A DNA stretch of 64,000 bases from Butyrivibrio sp. FCS014. Its GTDB lineage: Bacteria > Bacillota > Clostridia > Lachnospirales > Lachnospiraceae. The notes beneath the pieces were generated by a model. The model searched no databases, was not told where the DNA came from, and saw only the letters and a program-made list of their open reading frames with translations. A program made the position numbers and the translations under genes. The DNA is taken from assembly GCF_000526935.1 (NCBI RefSeq), contig NZ_JAHA01000019.1:682001-746000 (forward strand). The letters are read 5' to 3'. This document shows, piece after piece, positions 1-9,188 of this stretch (positions are counted from its first letter, which is position 1; the number at the start of each line of letters is the position of its first letter).

Positions 1-1057
1 CGACGCACTGGGCAAGCTCGATGGCTGCCTCAAGGGCATACATGAAGATTCCCTGAGCGGAGGCCTGTTTGTTGAGGGCAAGATTCCAGTCCACAAAACA
101 CCAGCCAAGAACATCCGAGTCCCTTACCACATGCCGCTCATCGAGGCTGTTACTTGCCAGCTCAATCTGTCTTTTGCAGACGTCGAAAAGGTCCAGCACA
201 GCTTTTTTATCCCCGGTCCTTTTGTAGTAATCCCGAAGTATCACAATAAAGAACAGGGAATAGTCAAACATATTCGTGTCATCAACTTCAGGCTTCGGAT
301 CAAGGAAGATACAGGCTCCCACCCGTCCGTCTTCCTGGGTCAGAGCCCCGAACAGATAAAGATTTGACTTTACCATGTCATTCATGTTGTAGGTGACATA
401 GTTCACCAGAGCCTGAATTCGCAGGTCTCCGATCCAGAGCCTTCTGTCCCTTTTGGGTCCATCCTCAAAGACCGTCTGCATACAGTCATGGAGTGTTTTT
501 ACAGCCACCCTGTCAATCTCCCTGTCCAGCTCATTACTGCTGTAGTAGGGCAAAAGAGCTTCATCCGGGGCAGAGGATACTGCTGTGAGGGATGCATCAT
601 TTACCCTTAAGGAGAATCTGGAGCTGATATCAACCACCTCTATCCTCACGTATCTGAAGGAGTATCTCCTGTCCAGTTCCACAACAGACGGCACTATGTC
701 CACATGGATAAGCTCCTCCTCAATCCAGGCCGGTGAGACCCAGCCCTTATACTCTGAGGCATCCTCAAAAAGCTCGATCTCTCTTTCCGCAAATCGGATT
801 CTCAGAAGAACCGGTGAATCGGGGTGTGCCCCCTCATAGCCAAGGTCCAGGGACAGGTAACCCACATAGTGGTCCTCAAAATCCAGGATGATGGAGTCGC
901 CTTTTTTCAGTGCGATAGACTCATATGCCGGACGGGGATCTCTTTTTATGACATCCCCATCCTTCTTTAAGTCAATACACTTGCATTCGTTTATCTTGTT
1001 TTTCTTTATTTCAGGGAAAAGAGCTGTCGCTTCCCGTAATAATTTTTCGTTATACAT
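1..1057 (-). CDS. alpha-L-rhamnosidase-like six-hairpin glycosidase (partial, C-terminus beyond window)
   Basis: An open frame starts at the ATG at 1057 and runs off the left window edge with 352 codons visible. Around residues 197-212 it carries the motif EDGPKRDRRLWIGDLR, followed by a region rich in aromatic residues (MFDYSLFFIVILRDYYKRTGD). Both are typical of the (alpha/alpha)6 catalytic domain of GH78-type alpha-L-rhamnosidases and related six-hairpin glycosidases. The N-terminal ~190 residues look like a beta-sandwich domain. No signal peptide is visible, so it probably acts in the cytoplasm on imported rhamnose-containing oligosaccharides. The start overlaps the stop of the upstream ABC permease by 8 bases, so it is the last visible gene of the importer operon and is probably translationally coupled. 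The exact substrate is inferred from the neighbouring rhaBAD genes. Confidence 0.8.
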   Translation of the reverse strand, partial: MYNEKLLREATALFPEIKKNKINECKCIDLKKDGDVIKRDPRPAYESIALKKGDSIILDFEDHYVGYLSLDLGYEGAHPDSPVLLRIRFAEREIELFEDASEYKGWVSPAWIEEELIHVDIVPSVVELDRRYSFRYVRIEVVDISSRFSLRVNDASLTAVSSAPDEALLPYYSSNELDREIDRVAVKTLHDCMQTVFEDGPKRDRRLWIGDLRIQALVNYVTYNMNDMVKSNLYLFGALTQEDGRVGACIFLDPKPEVDDTNMFDYSLFFIVILRDYYKRTGDKKAVLDLFDVCKRQIELASNSLDERHVVRDSDVLGWCFVDWNLALNKQASAQGIFMYALEAAIELAQCV

Positions 1058-2033
1058 GTGCAAATATTCTCTTGATCAAATGATTATTGTTTAAATAGAC
1101 TAAGAAGATCACCAGCAGTACTGCGTTTATGATCGACTGAGTCGTGGCATTTATCCGGTTTGAGAAAACCGCAAAGGTGGAATTCAGAAGGGACATACAC
1201 AGGGCAGAGAGCAGAAAGCCCACCTTCTCGTTTCCGAACCTTCCGATATAGCCTGCAATGAACATCGGAAGGAAGGCCGTGAACATAATGGCTATACTTC
1301 CGAAATTCAGCTGTCCTCCGTTTATAGTGGTATTTCTTGCGGCATTCAGCATACCCACAAGTCCCATGAGTCCGCCGCAGATTGTGTAACAGATAAGGGC
1401 GTTTTTAACCTCATTGATACCGGTGGCTACAGCTACCTTCTGCCCTGACTTAAGGGCGTTGTAATCATAGCCGAAGGAAGTCCGCTCAAAGACAATGATC
1501 ATAAAGATAAGAACCGCCGCAATGATAACAGCTGCGTAAACCCAGGTTCCAACAAAGCCTGACATGGATCTGTTCTGAACCTCACTCATAAGGTATTTGC
1601 CGCCTGTTATGGTATACATTATTCCCTCGTATACCAGGGTCACACCAAGAGAGACGATAATGGGCGGAAGCCTCAAAGCGCAGTACACAGCTCCCGATAT
1701 AAGTCCCAGCAGTGCTCCCGCAAGAACCGTTATTATCAGCATAAGAAGTGCAGAACCGGAGCCCCCTTTAAGAAAACCGTATGTGATCTTCGCACCTATC
1801 ACAGATGAAAGTCCTGCCATTGCCCCCAGGGAAAAATCAAATCTTCCGCTATTTAAGTTTATGGAAAGCGCCATGGTGGTGATCATAACGATGGCTGTAT
1901 ACACCACAAAGTTATCAAAGCTCTTTGCTCCCGATATGATGGTCTGCCCGTTTGCAAGGCAGATTCCTTCCAATACCACTGCCACAGCCGCAGGGATTGC
2001 CAATGTCTTTAAAATCTTCTTAAGGGTGCTCAT
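1050..2033 (-). CDS. sugar ABC transporter permease (RbsC/BPD_transp_2 type), second of two
   Basis: A 327-residue, very hydrophobic protein with about 8-10 membrane segments. It has the look of ribose/xylose-type importer permeases: a conserved small-residue region near NLNSGRFDFSLGAMAGL and a later segment FGSIAIMFTAFLPMFIAGYI. It would form the membrane channel together with the other permease of this operon (3282-4259). Two different permeases with one ATPase and one binding protein is the arrangement of rhizobial RhaSTPQ rhamnose importers (family knowledge). The start is supported by GGAGG seven bases upstream. It follows the binding-protein gene by 16 bases and overlaps the glycosidase gene. 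Confidence 0.87.
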   Translation of the reverse strand: MSTLKKILKTLAIPAAVAVVLEGICLANGQTIISGAKSFDNFVVYTAIVMITTMALSINLNSGRFDFSLGAMAGLSSVIGAKITYGFLKGGSGSALLMLIITVLAGALLGLISGAVYCALRLPPIIVSLGVTLVYEGIMYTITGGKYLMSEVQNRSMSGFVGTWVYAAVIIAAVLIFMIIVFERTSFGYDYNALKSGQKVAVATGINEVKNALICYTICGGLMGLVGMLNAARNTTINGGQLNFGSIAIMFTAFLPMFIAGYIGRFGNEKVGFLLSALCMSLLNSTFAVFSNRINATTQSIINAVLLVIFLVYLNNNHLIKRIFAHV

Positions 2034-2049
2034 GAACTGCCTCCATTCA

Positions 2050-3252
2050 TCACTTACTCTCGATAAGTGCCTTTACATCATCATAGGTAACATCCTGACC
2101 GATAATGCCATCAAGACTTGCCTTGTCAAAAATAGGTGTATCTCCGTTGTCGTTTACATAGTACTTGTCAAAGGATTCTGCATCTGTTGCCACAAGATAG
2201 CCCTGAGTAAAGGAGACCGCATTTCCTTCGGGATCTCTTATAACATTTCCGTTAATCGCATCCATTACCAGAGCAAATACAGGTCCGATGGAAGATGAGT
2301 ACTTGCCTGCAAGATACTCAAGAGAGCCGTTCTTCATTGATTCGCTGTTCATGGCTGTAAAGGAGTCGATATCGGAGAAAGGGATGTTCTCCTGGCTAAG
2401 TGTCTGAGCAAAGAAAGTTGTTGCCATTCCCACTGAGATAAATGCCTCAGGAGCTTTCTGGATTGCTGCATTGAGCTCATCTGTGGTTGTGTCGCCATAT
2501 CCCTGGAGGTAAGCTACCACTTCAACATCTCCCGAAACCTTTGTAAGATCAACACCCTGATCCTGGAATATCTGTCCGATCATACCGTTCATATCATCTG
2601 TTCCGCCGTAGGTATCGCCAAGTCCGGCGATCACACCTGCTGCACGGTATACGTGCATGGGGTTGGGGATAAACGCTCCGTAGATGGCAACGCTCTTTAC
2701 TCCCTTATCCTTAAAGTACTTTCCCATCTCCTTGCCGGCTTCAAACTCTGTCTCGTTTGAAGGTCCAACCTGGCCTACAAAATGCTCATAAGTCTTGTAG
2801 GTCTCATACTGACTCTCATCAAGCACGCCGGATGCAACCGCATAGTAGATGCCATACTCTTCGCAGGTCTCAATCTGCTGAGCTCTGTCACTGCTGGAGA
2901 GTGAGATAACGGCGTCATATCCCTTTGATGCAAACTTCTCGATGGCTGCCTTCTCATCCTCAGCACTGGCAAGAGCATCTGTATAATCAAAGGTTACGTT
3001 ATAGTTGTTCTGAATATATTTCTCGTAGTAGTTTCTGAATCCAAGTGCCTCCTCGCCGCTGACGTCGGCCACAAGAACACCGATCTTACGAGTTTCACCC
3101 TGATCAGCGGAAGCTTCACTTACAACCGCATTATCAGTGCTGTTATCTGTTGTGTCTGAAACCGCAGCAGGTGCGCTGTTACCGCATCCTGTCATTACGG
3201 TCATGGCTGCTGCCATGGCAAGTCCGAGTACCTTTGTTACTTTCCTGTTCAT
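2050..3252 (-). CDS. sugar ABC transporter substrate-binding lipoprotein
   Basis: A 400-residue protein with a lipoprotein signal peptide: basic start MNRKVTK, hydrophobic core, and lipobox MTGC around residues 20-23. A Ser/Thr/Asp-rich linker follows, then a type 1 periplasmic-binding fold of the Peripla_BP_4 kind (RKIGVLVADVSGEE opening strand, YDAVISLSSSDRAQQ). It should sit on the outer face of the membrane and deliver sugar to the two permeases. The substrate is probably rhamnose or a rhamnose-containing oligosaccharide, inferred only from the adjacent glycosidase and rhaBAD genes. A GGAGGAAA ribosome binding site precedes the ATG. Confidence 0.88.
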   Translation of the reverse strand: MNRKVTKVLGLAMAAAMTVMTGCGNSAPAAVSDTTDNSTDNAVVSEASADQGETRKIGVLVADVSGEEALGFRNYYEKYIQNNYNVTFDYTDALASAEDEKAAIEKFASKGYDAVISLSSSDRAQQIETCEEYGIYYAVASGVLDESQYETYKTYEHFVGQVGPSNETEFEAGKEMGKYFKDKGVKSVAIYGAFIPNPMHVYRAAGVIAGLGDTYGGTDDMNGMIGQIFQDQGVDLTKVSGDVEVVAYLQGYGDTTTDELNAAIQKAPEAFISVGMATTFFAQTLSQENIPFSDIDSFTAMNSESMKNGSLEYLAGKYSSSIGPVFALVMDAINGNVIRDPEGNAVSFTQGYLVATDAESFDKYYVNDNGDTPIFDKASLDGIIGQDVTYDDVKALIESK

Positions 3253-3281
3253 AATCTTTCCTCCGTTTTTTCTAAAGTTCT

Positions 3282-4259
3282 TTATCTTGGCAACAGTGCG
3301 GTTTTGTAATTCATTCCCGTGATATATACCACTATCAGGAAGAAAACTGCGCTGATCACCTGTGTTATTCCGTATGCCGCACTGGAATCAATCACTATCT
3401 CCAGAATGTCGTTCAGCAGCATATATGAGAAGCCTCCAACCAGTGCGGCGTATATCCTGGATCTTGCGCCTCCCGATATTGGCATTCCTCCGAATACTAT
3501 AGCTATAAAGATATTCATTCCTATACTTGAAGCCGTTGTCGTAGTGACCGAAGGGGTATACACAAGAGTAAGGAATGCTCCGAGTCCTATACCGATACCC
3601 GCCATAACAAAAGCCAGTATCGTGTATTTGTCGGCTTTGATGCCTGTAAGATATGCGCAGAGGGGATTTCCTCCTACGAACTTCATCCTTCTTCCTGCCT
3701 TTGTGAACTCAAATACAAAGACTGAGACTGCAAAGAACAGCAAAAGAGTTGCTATCTTGAAGGGCATATTGTCAAAGGGCTTTACTACGCTGCTGGGAAT
3801 GCTTATCCCACCCAGCGCTCCTCCGTTTACCGTAATTATCTGCGCAGACACAGCTGACAGTACGGACATCATCGCGACCGTGGTTACAAAGGCCGGTATG
3901 TGGAAGATTGAGGCCAGCACCGAATTGAGCAGCGAACACACAATTCCCGTAAGCAGTATCACCGCCATCATCAGCGCTATATTCTCTGTTCTGTTGTAGA
4001 CCATTACTCCGAGAGTTGCCGAAAACAGTGTGGAAGCGCCAAGGCTGATATCAAAGGTTCCAAGGGTATAGATGAAGGTTGCTCCCGTTGCTACGATTGC
4101 CAGAACCAGCGCCTCATTGAACACGATCTTCAGATACATATCAAGTCTGTAACCCTTTGCATTAACCACTGTGCAGAAAACAAGAAAGAGCACCGCCAGC
4201 GCCGCCATGGGCAAAAGAGCTATGATATTCTGCCTGTTTATGATTTTCTTTATATTCAT
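3282..4259 (-). CDS. sugar ABC transporter permease (RbsC/BPD_transp_2 type), first of two
   Basis: A 325-residue polytopic membrane protein with about nine hydrophobic helices. It contains the TFDISLGASTLFSATLGV and GMNIFIAIVFGGMPISGGAR stretches characteristic of ribose/galactose/xylose importer permeases. The start has AGGAGG eight bases upstream. It lies 12 bases after the ATPase gene and 29 bases before the binding-protein gene. It is a paralogue of, but clearly different from, the permease at 1050-2033, which suggests a heteromeric channel. Confidence 0.87.
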   Translation of the reverse strand: MNIKKIINRQNIIALLPMAALAVLFLVFCTVVNAKGYRLDMYLKIVFNEALVLAIVATGATFIYTLGTFDISLGASTLFSATLGVMVYNRTENIALMMAVILLTGIVCSLLNSVLASIFHIPAFVTTVAMMSVLSAVSAQIITVNGGALGGISIPSSVVKPFDNMPFKIATLLLFFAVSVFVFEFTKAGRRMKFVGGNPLCAYLTGIKADKYTILAFVMAGIGIGLGAFLTLVYTPSVTTTTASSIGMNIFIAIVFGGMPISGGARSRIYAALVGGFSYMLLNDILEIVIDSSAAYGITQVISAVFFLIVVYITGMNYKTALLPR

Positions 4260-4271
4260 TTCTTTTGCCTC

Positions 4272-5771
4272 CTAGATCATGCATCCTATGATGTCGCTCT
4301 CGGACAGATCTTTACTCCGCTGAAATTCTCCTGTTATTTCACCGTTCTTCATGATAAGAACCCTGTCGCTCATCCCGATGAGTTCAGGAAGCTCTTCACT
4401 TATCATGAGAATGGCCTTCCCTTCGCTCTTAAGCTGTGACATAAGCTGATACATTGCCTGCTTGACACCGATGTCCACACCTCTCGTGGGGCAATCCAGT
4501 ATCAGGATCTTACTGTCGCAACCTATCCATTTTCCAAAGACTACCTTTTGCTTGTTGCCGCCGGAGAGCTGGGCTACTGCCTGATCTCTTCCCGAGCATT
4601 TGATCCTCAGGGCATCTATCTGCGCGTCTACATATTTTCTTTCCGCGGACCTGGTTATAAGTCCCGCCCCGGATTTGAATATGTTCATTCCTGCAATCGC
4701 GATATTGTCCTTGATGCTGGCCTCAAGGCACAGGGATTTTCTGTCTCTGTCCTTGGATACATATCCTATCTTGTCAGTCATTGCGTTGTGGGGAGACTTT
4801 ATCTGTCGCCCTCTCGGGGATATGACTGCGCCGCTCTCAGGTTTAAGCGCTCCGAACATAGCCTCTCCAAGTTCATGCATTCCGCAGTCCGCAAGTCCTC
4901 CAATTCCCAGGATCTCTCCGCAGTGAAGTGTCAGGGACACATCCTTAAGTTTGTCCTTAAAGCACAGATTTTTTACCACAATGGCTTCTTCATCAAGGAA
5001 GCTGCAGCTAAAGTCCGGTCTGTAGTAATCGCCCTCTATCTCTCTTCCTATCATGCTGGTCCTTATAAGTTCTTCATCAAATTCCTCTTTAGCGAAAGTT
5101 CTTATAAGATTCCCGTCCCTTAGGACTGTCAGGGTGTCGCAGACCTCCATTATTTCCTCCAGATCATGGGAGATAAAAAGTACTGAACCGCCCTCTTTTT
5201 TCATCTTTTTCATGATGCCGTACATGATCTGTCTTCCGTCATGAGATAGTGCCGTGCTGGTTTCATCTATCACCAGGATCTTCGGCTTTTTAAGTATGAC
5301 CTTGGCGATTTCCACCAGCTTCCTGTCCTGGAAGGAAAGGCTGTCCATCATATCCTTTCCGGAAATGGAGGTTATTCCTATATTGGAAAGGGCTCTGTCC
5401 GCTTCCTCGAAGAGTCTTTTTCTATCCACAAGGAGTCCCTTCTTAAACTTCTTCATCTCTGCCAGAAATATATTCTCCGCAACGGTGATCCCCGTTATTG
5501 TTCCACTCTCCTGAACCACCATTCCTATACCTTTATTCAAAGCATCGATCATGCTCTCGGGTTCCCAGGCGTTTCCTTCATAAGACATCTGCCCCGAGGT
5601 TGCTTTCTGCATTCCCGCCGCTATGGATGATATGGTGGATTTTCCAGAACCGTTCTCACCTATGAGACCTCTTATCTCACCGGGGTAAACCTCAAGGTCT
5701 ACTCCGTTTAGAGCAGTCACACTTCCGAATTTTTTTGTTATGTTTTTCATTTCCAGAATCGGAGTATTCAT
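4272..5771 (-). CDS. sugar ABC transporter ATP-binding protein with two nucleotide-binding domains
   Basis: A RbsA/MglA/XylG-type ATPase of 499 residues from the ATG at 5771. A TTG two codons upstream (5777) keeps the frame open, but AAAGGA is better placed for the ATG. The first half has Walker A GENGSGKST, a degenerate signature (LSFQDRK) and Walker B ILVIDETS. The second half has signature LSGGNKQK and ILILDCPTRGVDIG, with a degenerate Walker A, as is normal for this family. It powers the importer encoded by the next three genes. It is the first gene of the operon, and its promoter region is shared with the divergent AraC regulator. Confidence 0.92.
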   Translation of the reverse strand: MNTPILEMKNITKKFGSVTALNGVDLEVYPGEIRGLIGENGSGKSTISSIAAGMQKATSGQMSYEGNAWEPESMIDALNKGIGMVVQESGTITGITVAENIFLAEMKKFKKGLLVDRKRLFEEADRALSNIGITSISGKDMMDSLSFQDRKLVEIAKVILKKPKILVIDETSTALSHDGRQIMYGIMKKMKKEGGSVLFISHDLEEIMEVCDTLTVLRDGNLIRTFAKEEFDEELIRTSMIGREIEGDYYRPDFSCSFLDEEAIVVKNLCFKDKLKDVSLTLHCGEILGIGGLADCGMHELGEAMFGALKPESGAVISPRGRQIKSPHNAMTDKIGYVSKDRDRKSLCLEASIKDNIAIAGMNIFKSGAGLITRSAERKYVDAQIDALRIKCSGRDQAVAQLSGGNKQKVVFGKWIGCDSKILILDCPTRGVDIGVKQAMYQLMSQLKSEGKAILMISEELPELIGMSDRVLIMKNGEITGEFQRSKDLSESDIIGCMI

Positions 5772-5817
5772 AACCAATGAATCCTTTCTGTCTGAGGTAT
5801 TGCTTGTTTATGGATTC

Positions 5818-5846
5818 ATTATATTGAGCAAACGTCTTTTACATAA
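5818..5846 (-). promoter_or_regulatory. candidate promoter of the sugar-importer operon
   Basis: Minus-strand -10 box TATAAT at 5818-5823 with a 17-base spacer to a poor -35 TTATGT at 5841-5846. A perfect -10 with a weak -35 fits an activator-dependent promoter, plausibly controlled by the divergent AraC-type protein. Not tested. Confidence 0.5.
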
Positions 5847-5864
5847 TTCACATAATCGCTCAAT
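5823..5864. promoter_or_regulatory. inverted repeat, possible operator upstream of the importer operon
   Basis: Arms ATTGAGC (5823-5829) and GCTCAAT (5858-5864) are 35 bases apart, with ACATAAT repeated at 5841-5847 and 5850-5856 between them. The site overlaps the candidate -35 region of the importer promoter, so it could bind a regulator. The arms are short and chance is possible. Confidence 0.35.
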
Positions 5865-5919
5865 TGTATTGACTTATTATGATGAAAATCTATTATTTCT
5901 GATACTAATATGAACTATT

Positions 5920-5948
5920 TTGACATTTACCTCTGTTAGGGGTATTAT
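5920..5948 (+). promoter_or_regulatory. sigma-A-type promoter of the AraC-type regulator gene
   Basis: A perfect -35 TTGACA (5920-5925), 17-base spacer and -10 TATTAT (5943-5948) lie about 50 bases upstream of the regulator start at 5999. A second weaker candidate, TTGACT/TATTAT, lies at 5869-5896. Confidence 0.7.
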
Positions 5949-5998
5949 TTACCTGTTTTAACCGGACGTTCATTTAAGATAATAAGGAAATTAAAGAT

Positions 5999-7054
5999 AT
6001 GGATCACACAGCGGTAAAGCAGCACATATACGACATTACCGAAACTGAGAAATTTTACAGAGACTACTATCTTGCCGGAAAGGACAAAGACAGTCTGAGA
6101 GCTTTTCTTGATGGTCTTGATATGAAGCTTGTTCTTGACAGACACCTTCTGATTACCGAAAAGCCCGAGACAATACCCGAGGTATTCGAAGATTCCTTCT
6201 TTTTCGACCTGTCAAATAATGACAGTATAGTGGTACAGAAGCACGAGAGATATTCACCGGCCATCGAGCACAGTCATACCTTTTTTGAGCTGAGCTATGT
6301 CTATGACGGCAAGTGCTCCCAGACCATCTCCGGAAGGACCATCGAGATGCGTACGGGAGATTTCTGTGTTATTCCTCCCGGGATCAAACACTCCATCAGC
6401 GTGTTTGACGACACCATAGTCATAAACATAATGCTCAGAAGGGATACTTTACATTCCATGTTCTATTCCTTCCTGAACACCCCGAATATACTCAGTTCTT
6501 TTTTCCTGAATAATATATATGCCAAGAAGGCCAACGACTACATCATGTTCCACACAGGCTCCGATGAGGGCATAGCCACTTCCTTTATCTGGATGCTGAC
6601 AGAATCCCTCAACAGACAGGAGTACCATTACCAGGCCATTACAAATACCCTGCTTCTTGATTTTTATCTGATAATAAGGAACTACTCGGAATCCGTTCAG
6701 ATGCCGCTGTTTGACAGCCGCATAGATGTACAGCGATATGCCCTTATCCAGTATATTCAGGAGAATTACAAGGAGGTAACTCTCTCGGACCTCTCCGAGA
6801 AATTCCATTATTCCAACGAGTACACCTCAAGACTGATAAAAGAGCTTACGGGAATGACCTACACCGAGATCCTCAGGACCGTGCGAATAGAGCGAAGTCA
6901 GGATCTTCTTGCAAACTCCACCATGAGTGTTGCCACCATAGCTGAAGCTGTGGGATATGACACCACGGAGCACTATATCCGTCAGTTTAAAAAGCACACA
7001 AAAATGACTCCTTCCGCTTATCGAAAGGAGTCTGCATCCAGTAGGAACAGGTAA
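5999..7054 (+). CDS. AraC-family transcriptional regulator with cupin sensor domain
   Basis: A 351-residue protein. The N-terminal ~170 residues contain a cupin-like sensor (HSHTFFELSYVYDG, then GDFCVIPPGIKH). The last ~100 residues hold the two AraC helix-turn-helix motifs (LSDLSEKFHYSNEYTSRLIKELTG and SVATIAEAVGYDTTEHYIRQFKK). It is divergent from the importer operon and probably activates it in response to an intracellular sugar. It is transcribed toward rhaD, and the two stop codons are only 6 bases apart. AAGGAAA at 5984-5990 supports the start. Confidence 0.88.
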   Translation: MDHTAVKQHIYDITETEKFYRDYYLAGKDKDSLRAFLDGLDMKLVLDRHLLITEKPETIPEVFEDSFFFDLSNNDSIVVQKHERYSPAIEHSHTFFELSYVYDGKCSQTISGRTIEMRTGDFCVIPPGIKHSISVFDDTIVINIMLRRDTLHSMFYSFLNTPNILSSFFLNNIYAKKANDYIMFHTGSDEGIATSFIWMLTESLNRQEYHYQAITNTLLLDFYLIIRNYSESVQMPLFDSRIDVQRYALIQYIQENYKEVTLSDLSEKFHYSNEYTSRLIKELTGMTYTEILRTVRIERSQDLLANSTMSVATIAEAVGYDTTEHYIRQFKKHTKMTPSAYRKESASSRNR

Positions 7055-7060
7055 AAGACC

Positions 7061-7876
7061 TTACAGGAACTTCTCCGGCAGTGTAACGCCAAAGTCTTTT
7101 GCCAGCTGTCTTAAATTGTCGGTGGTGATGGTCTGTCTCTTGGTCCCTGTCATTGAGAGGGTCTTAACCAGGATCTCTGCCGATTTTTCCACGGTATGCA
7201 TAAGCCCGAAGGTGAGATCGAAATCCTCTCCTGCGGCGAACATTCCGTGATGGGCCCAGATTGCAACATCGTAGTCTTCCATCAGTCTGCTGGTGGCAAC
7301 CGCAATCTCTTTTCCCCCGGGAACCATCCAGGGCACAACACCTATTCCGTCAGGAAATACAACGGGACACTCTGTGGCCATTTCCCAGAGCTGCCTTGTG
7401 AACACCTTATCTTCCAGGGGAAGCACAAAGGTAAGGGCGATGGTGTTTGTGGTGTGGGCATGATAGATGACCCTGTATCTGCCGTTTGTAACTCTCTTTT
7501 TGACCTCGTGGTTCATGAGATGTGAAGGAAGCTCAGAGGTTGGCTTTCCGCCGTTTATAAGTCCCCAGACTATCCTGTATTTTTCTCCCTTTTCATCTAT
7601 CTCGACTATGCAGAGGCTGTCCTCCGGCTTTATTATCACGTTTCTGAAGAACTTTCCGGAGCCGGTCACAAGAAAGAACTCTCCCGCAAGATCCGGAACA
7701 ACGGTTCCTATATCCTGCCACTGTCCCTCCTTGAAATCTTCTCTTACAGCATCAACTTCCTCTGGCTTCATCCTGTAGGAGAGGTTTCCGCCGTTTCTCT
7801 CATGCCAGCCCTGCTGCCATCCGTCATCCGCCATGCGAATGAATCCCTTTGTAAATTCTGCATCCAAAACTCTCAT
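7061..7876 (-). CDS. rhaD: rhamnulose-1-phosphate aldolase
   Basis: A 271-residue class II zinc aldolase that splits L-rhamnulose 1-phosphate into dihydroxyacetone phosphate and L-lactaldehyde, the last step of the rhamnose route. NGGNLSYR lies near residue 28. Candidate zinc ligands are His139 and His141 (HAH) and His209/His210 (WAHHGMF), with the catalytic Glu at 115 (TSELPSH). These positions closely match the known E. coli enzyme (family knowledge). AGGAGA precedes the ATG. It is the third gene of rhaBAD, 31 bases after rhaA. No terminator is visible between it and the convergent regulator. Confidence 0.95.
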   Translation of the reverse strand: MRVLDAEFTKGFIRMADDGWQQGWHERNGGNLSYRMKPEEVDAVREDFKEGQWQDIGTVVPDLAGEFFLVTGSGKFFRNVIIKPEDSLCIVEIDEKGEKYRIVWGLINGGKPTSELPSHLMNHEVKKRVTNGRYRVIYHAHTTNTIALTFVLPLEDKVFTRQLWEMATECPVVFPDGIGVVPWMVPGGKEIAVATSRLMEDYDVAIWAHHGMFAAGEDFDLTFGLMHTVEKSAEILVKTLSMTGTKRQTITTDNLRQLAKDFGVTLPEKFL

Positions 7877-7907
7877 TTTATTGTCTCCTATCCGTTATCT
7901 TCTTACT

Positions 7908-9170
7908 TCAGCTTCTCTTTGAAAGCACTTCATCTTCGTAGCGTTTTGCCTCTTCAAACCATCTGCCGTCGCCGGGAACACCGCATCTTTGGCAATACTC
8001 ATTCCACACCTCTCCGAAGGGCATGGTCTTAAGTTCCTCCATACGAACCATCAGCTCTGTGAAGTTTCCGCTATCCTGCAGGTTCTTAAGCTCCTCATTA
8101 GGGGAAAGAAGGGCATATAAAAGAGCCTTCTGCGTATTTCTGTAGCCTGTCACCCAGGCGCTGATCCTGTTTATCGATGCATCAAAGTAGTCCAGAGCCA
8201 TGAATACCGAACCCTCAAGTCCGCCGCAGCGCACGATCTCCTTCGCTATCTCTTTTGTCTCATCATCAAAGAGCACAACATGGTCGGAATCCCAGCGCAC
8301 AGGCCTTGTAATGTGAAGAGCGATATTGGGGAAGAAGGATAAAAGAGCCGGTATCTTGTCGCTTACAACCTCTGTTGGATGGTAGTGTCCGTTATCCATA
8401 AGCGGGATGCACTTATCCTTGTGAGTTGCCGCAAAGCTCAGGGCAAACTCAGCACTTCCCACTGTGTAGGACTCAACTCCGATGCCGAATACCTTGGACT
8501 CCACGCAGGGCTTGACCTGGTTAAAATCAAAGGGCTCTGACAGGATCTGCTCTATGGAATCCCTGTAGCGGTCTCTTGGTCCCTTTCTGTCAGCAGGGAT
8601 GTCCTTGAAACCGTCACCGGTCCAGATATTCATGACACAGGTTTCCCCAAGCTCCTTTGCAAGATATGAGGAAATGCGAATGCAGGCCTTGCCATGCTCT
8701 ATCCAGAACTTTCTTGTCTCTTCATCCGGTGAAGAAAGAGTAAGTGGATCGCATTTGGGGTGCGAGAAGAAAGTGGGATTAAAGTCACATCCAAGGTTTC
8801 TCTGCTTGCAGAAATCCACCCACTTTTTAAAGTGCTTCGGCTCAAGCCTGTCCCTGTCTACCCATCCTCCGTTCTCCTCATCGAAAATGGCGTAGCTGGC
8901 GTGAAGGTTAAGCTTGGCCTTTCCGGGGATGAGCTTTAAAACCTCATCAATATCAGCCATAAGTTCCTGCGGATTTCCTGCTCTTCCGGGGTAATTTCCT
9001 GTTGTCTGAATTCCGCCTGTAAGGGGCTTTTCGGGGTCAGTGTCAAAACCTCTGACATCATCCCCCTGCCAGCAGTGCAGCGCAATCTGCGCCTTTTTAA
9101 GTTTCTCCATCGCTGCCTCGGTATCAACACCAATTGCAGCATAGCTTTCTCTTGCGTTTTCGTAGCTCAT
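7908..9170 (-). CDS. rhaA: L-rhamnose isomerase
   Basis: A 420-residue TIM-barrel enzyme that converts L-rhamnose to L-rhamnulose in the cytoplasm. Length is that of the usual RhaA (about 419). Recognisable stretches are LHCWQGDDVRGF near the N-terminus, KLNLHASYAIFD, and MDNGHYHPTE and RPVRWDSDHVV, which carry the metal-binding acidic and histidine residues. GGAGG seven bases upstream supports the start. It sits 18 bases after rhaB and 31 bases before rhaD, as one operon. Confidence 0.96.
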   Translation of the reverse strand: MSYENARESYAAIGVDTEAAMEKLKKAQIALHCWQGDDVRGFDTDPEKPLTGGIQTTGNYPGRAGNPQELMADIDEVLKLIPGKAKLNLHASYAIFDEENGGWVDRDRLEPKHFKKWVDFCKQRNLGCDFNPTFFSHPKCDPLTLSSPDEETRKFWIEHGKACIRISSYLAKELGETCVMNIWTGDGFKDIPADRKGPRDRYRDSIEQILSEPFDFNQVKPCVESKVFGIGVESYTVGSAEFALSFAATHKDKCIPLMDNGHYHPTEVVSDKIPALLSFFPNIALHITRPVRWDSDHVVLFDDETKEIAKEIVRCGGLEGSVFMALDYFDASINRISAWVTGYRNTQKALLYALLSPNEELKNLQDSGNFTELMVRMEELKTMPFGEVWNEYCQRCGVPGDGRWFEEAKRYEDEVLSKRS

Positions 9171-9188
9171 CCGTAATCCTCCGTTTTA

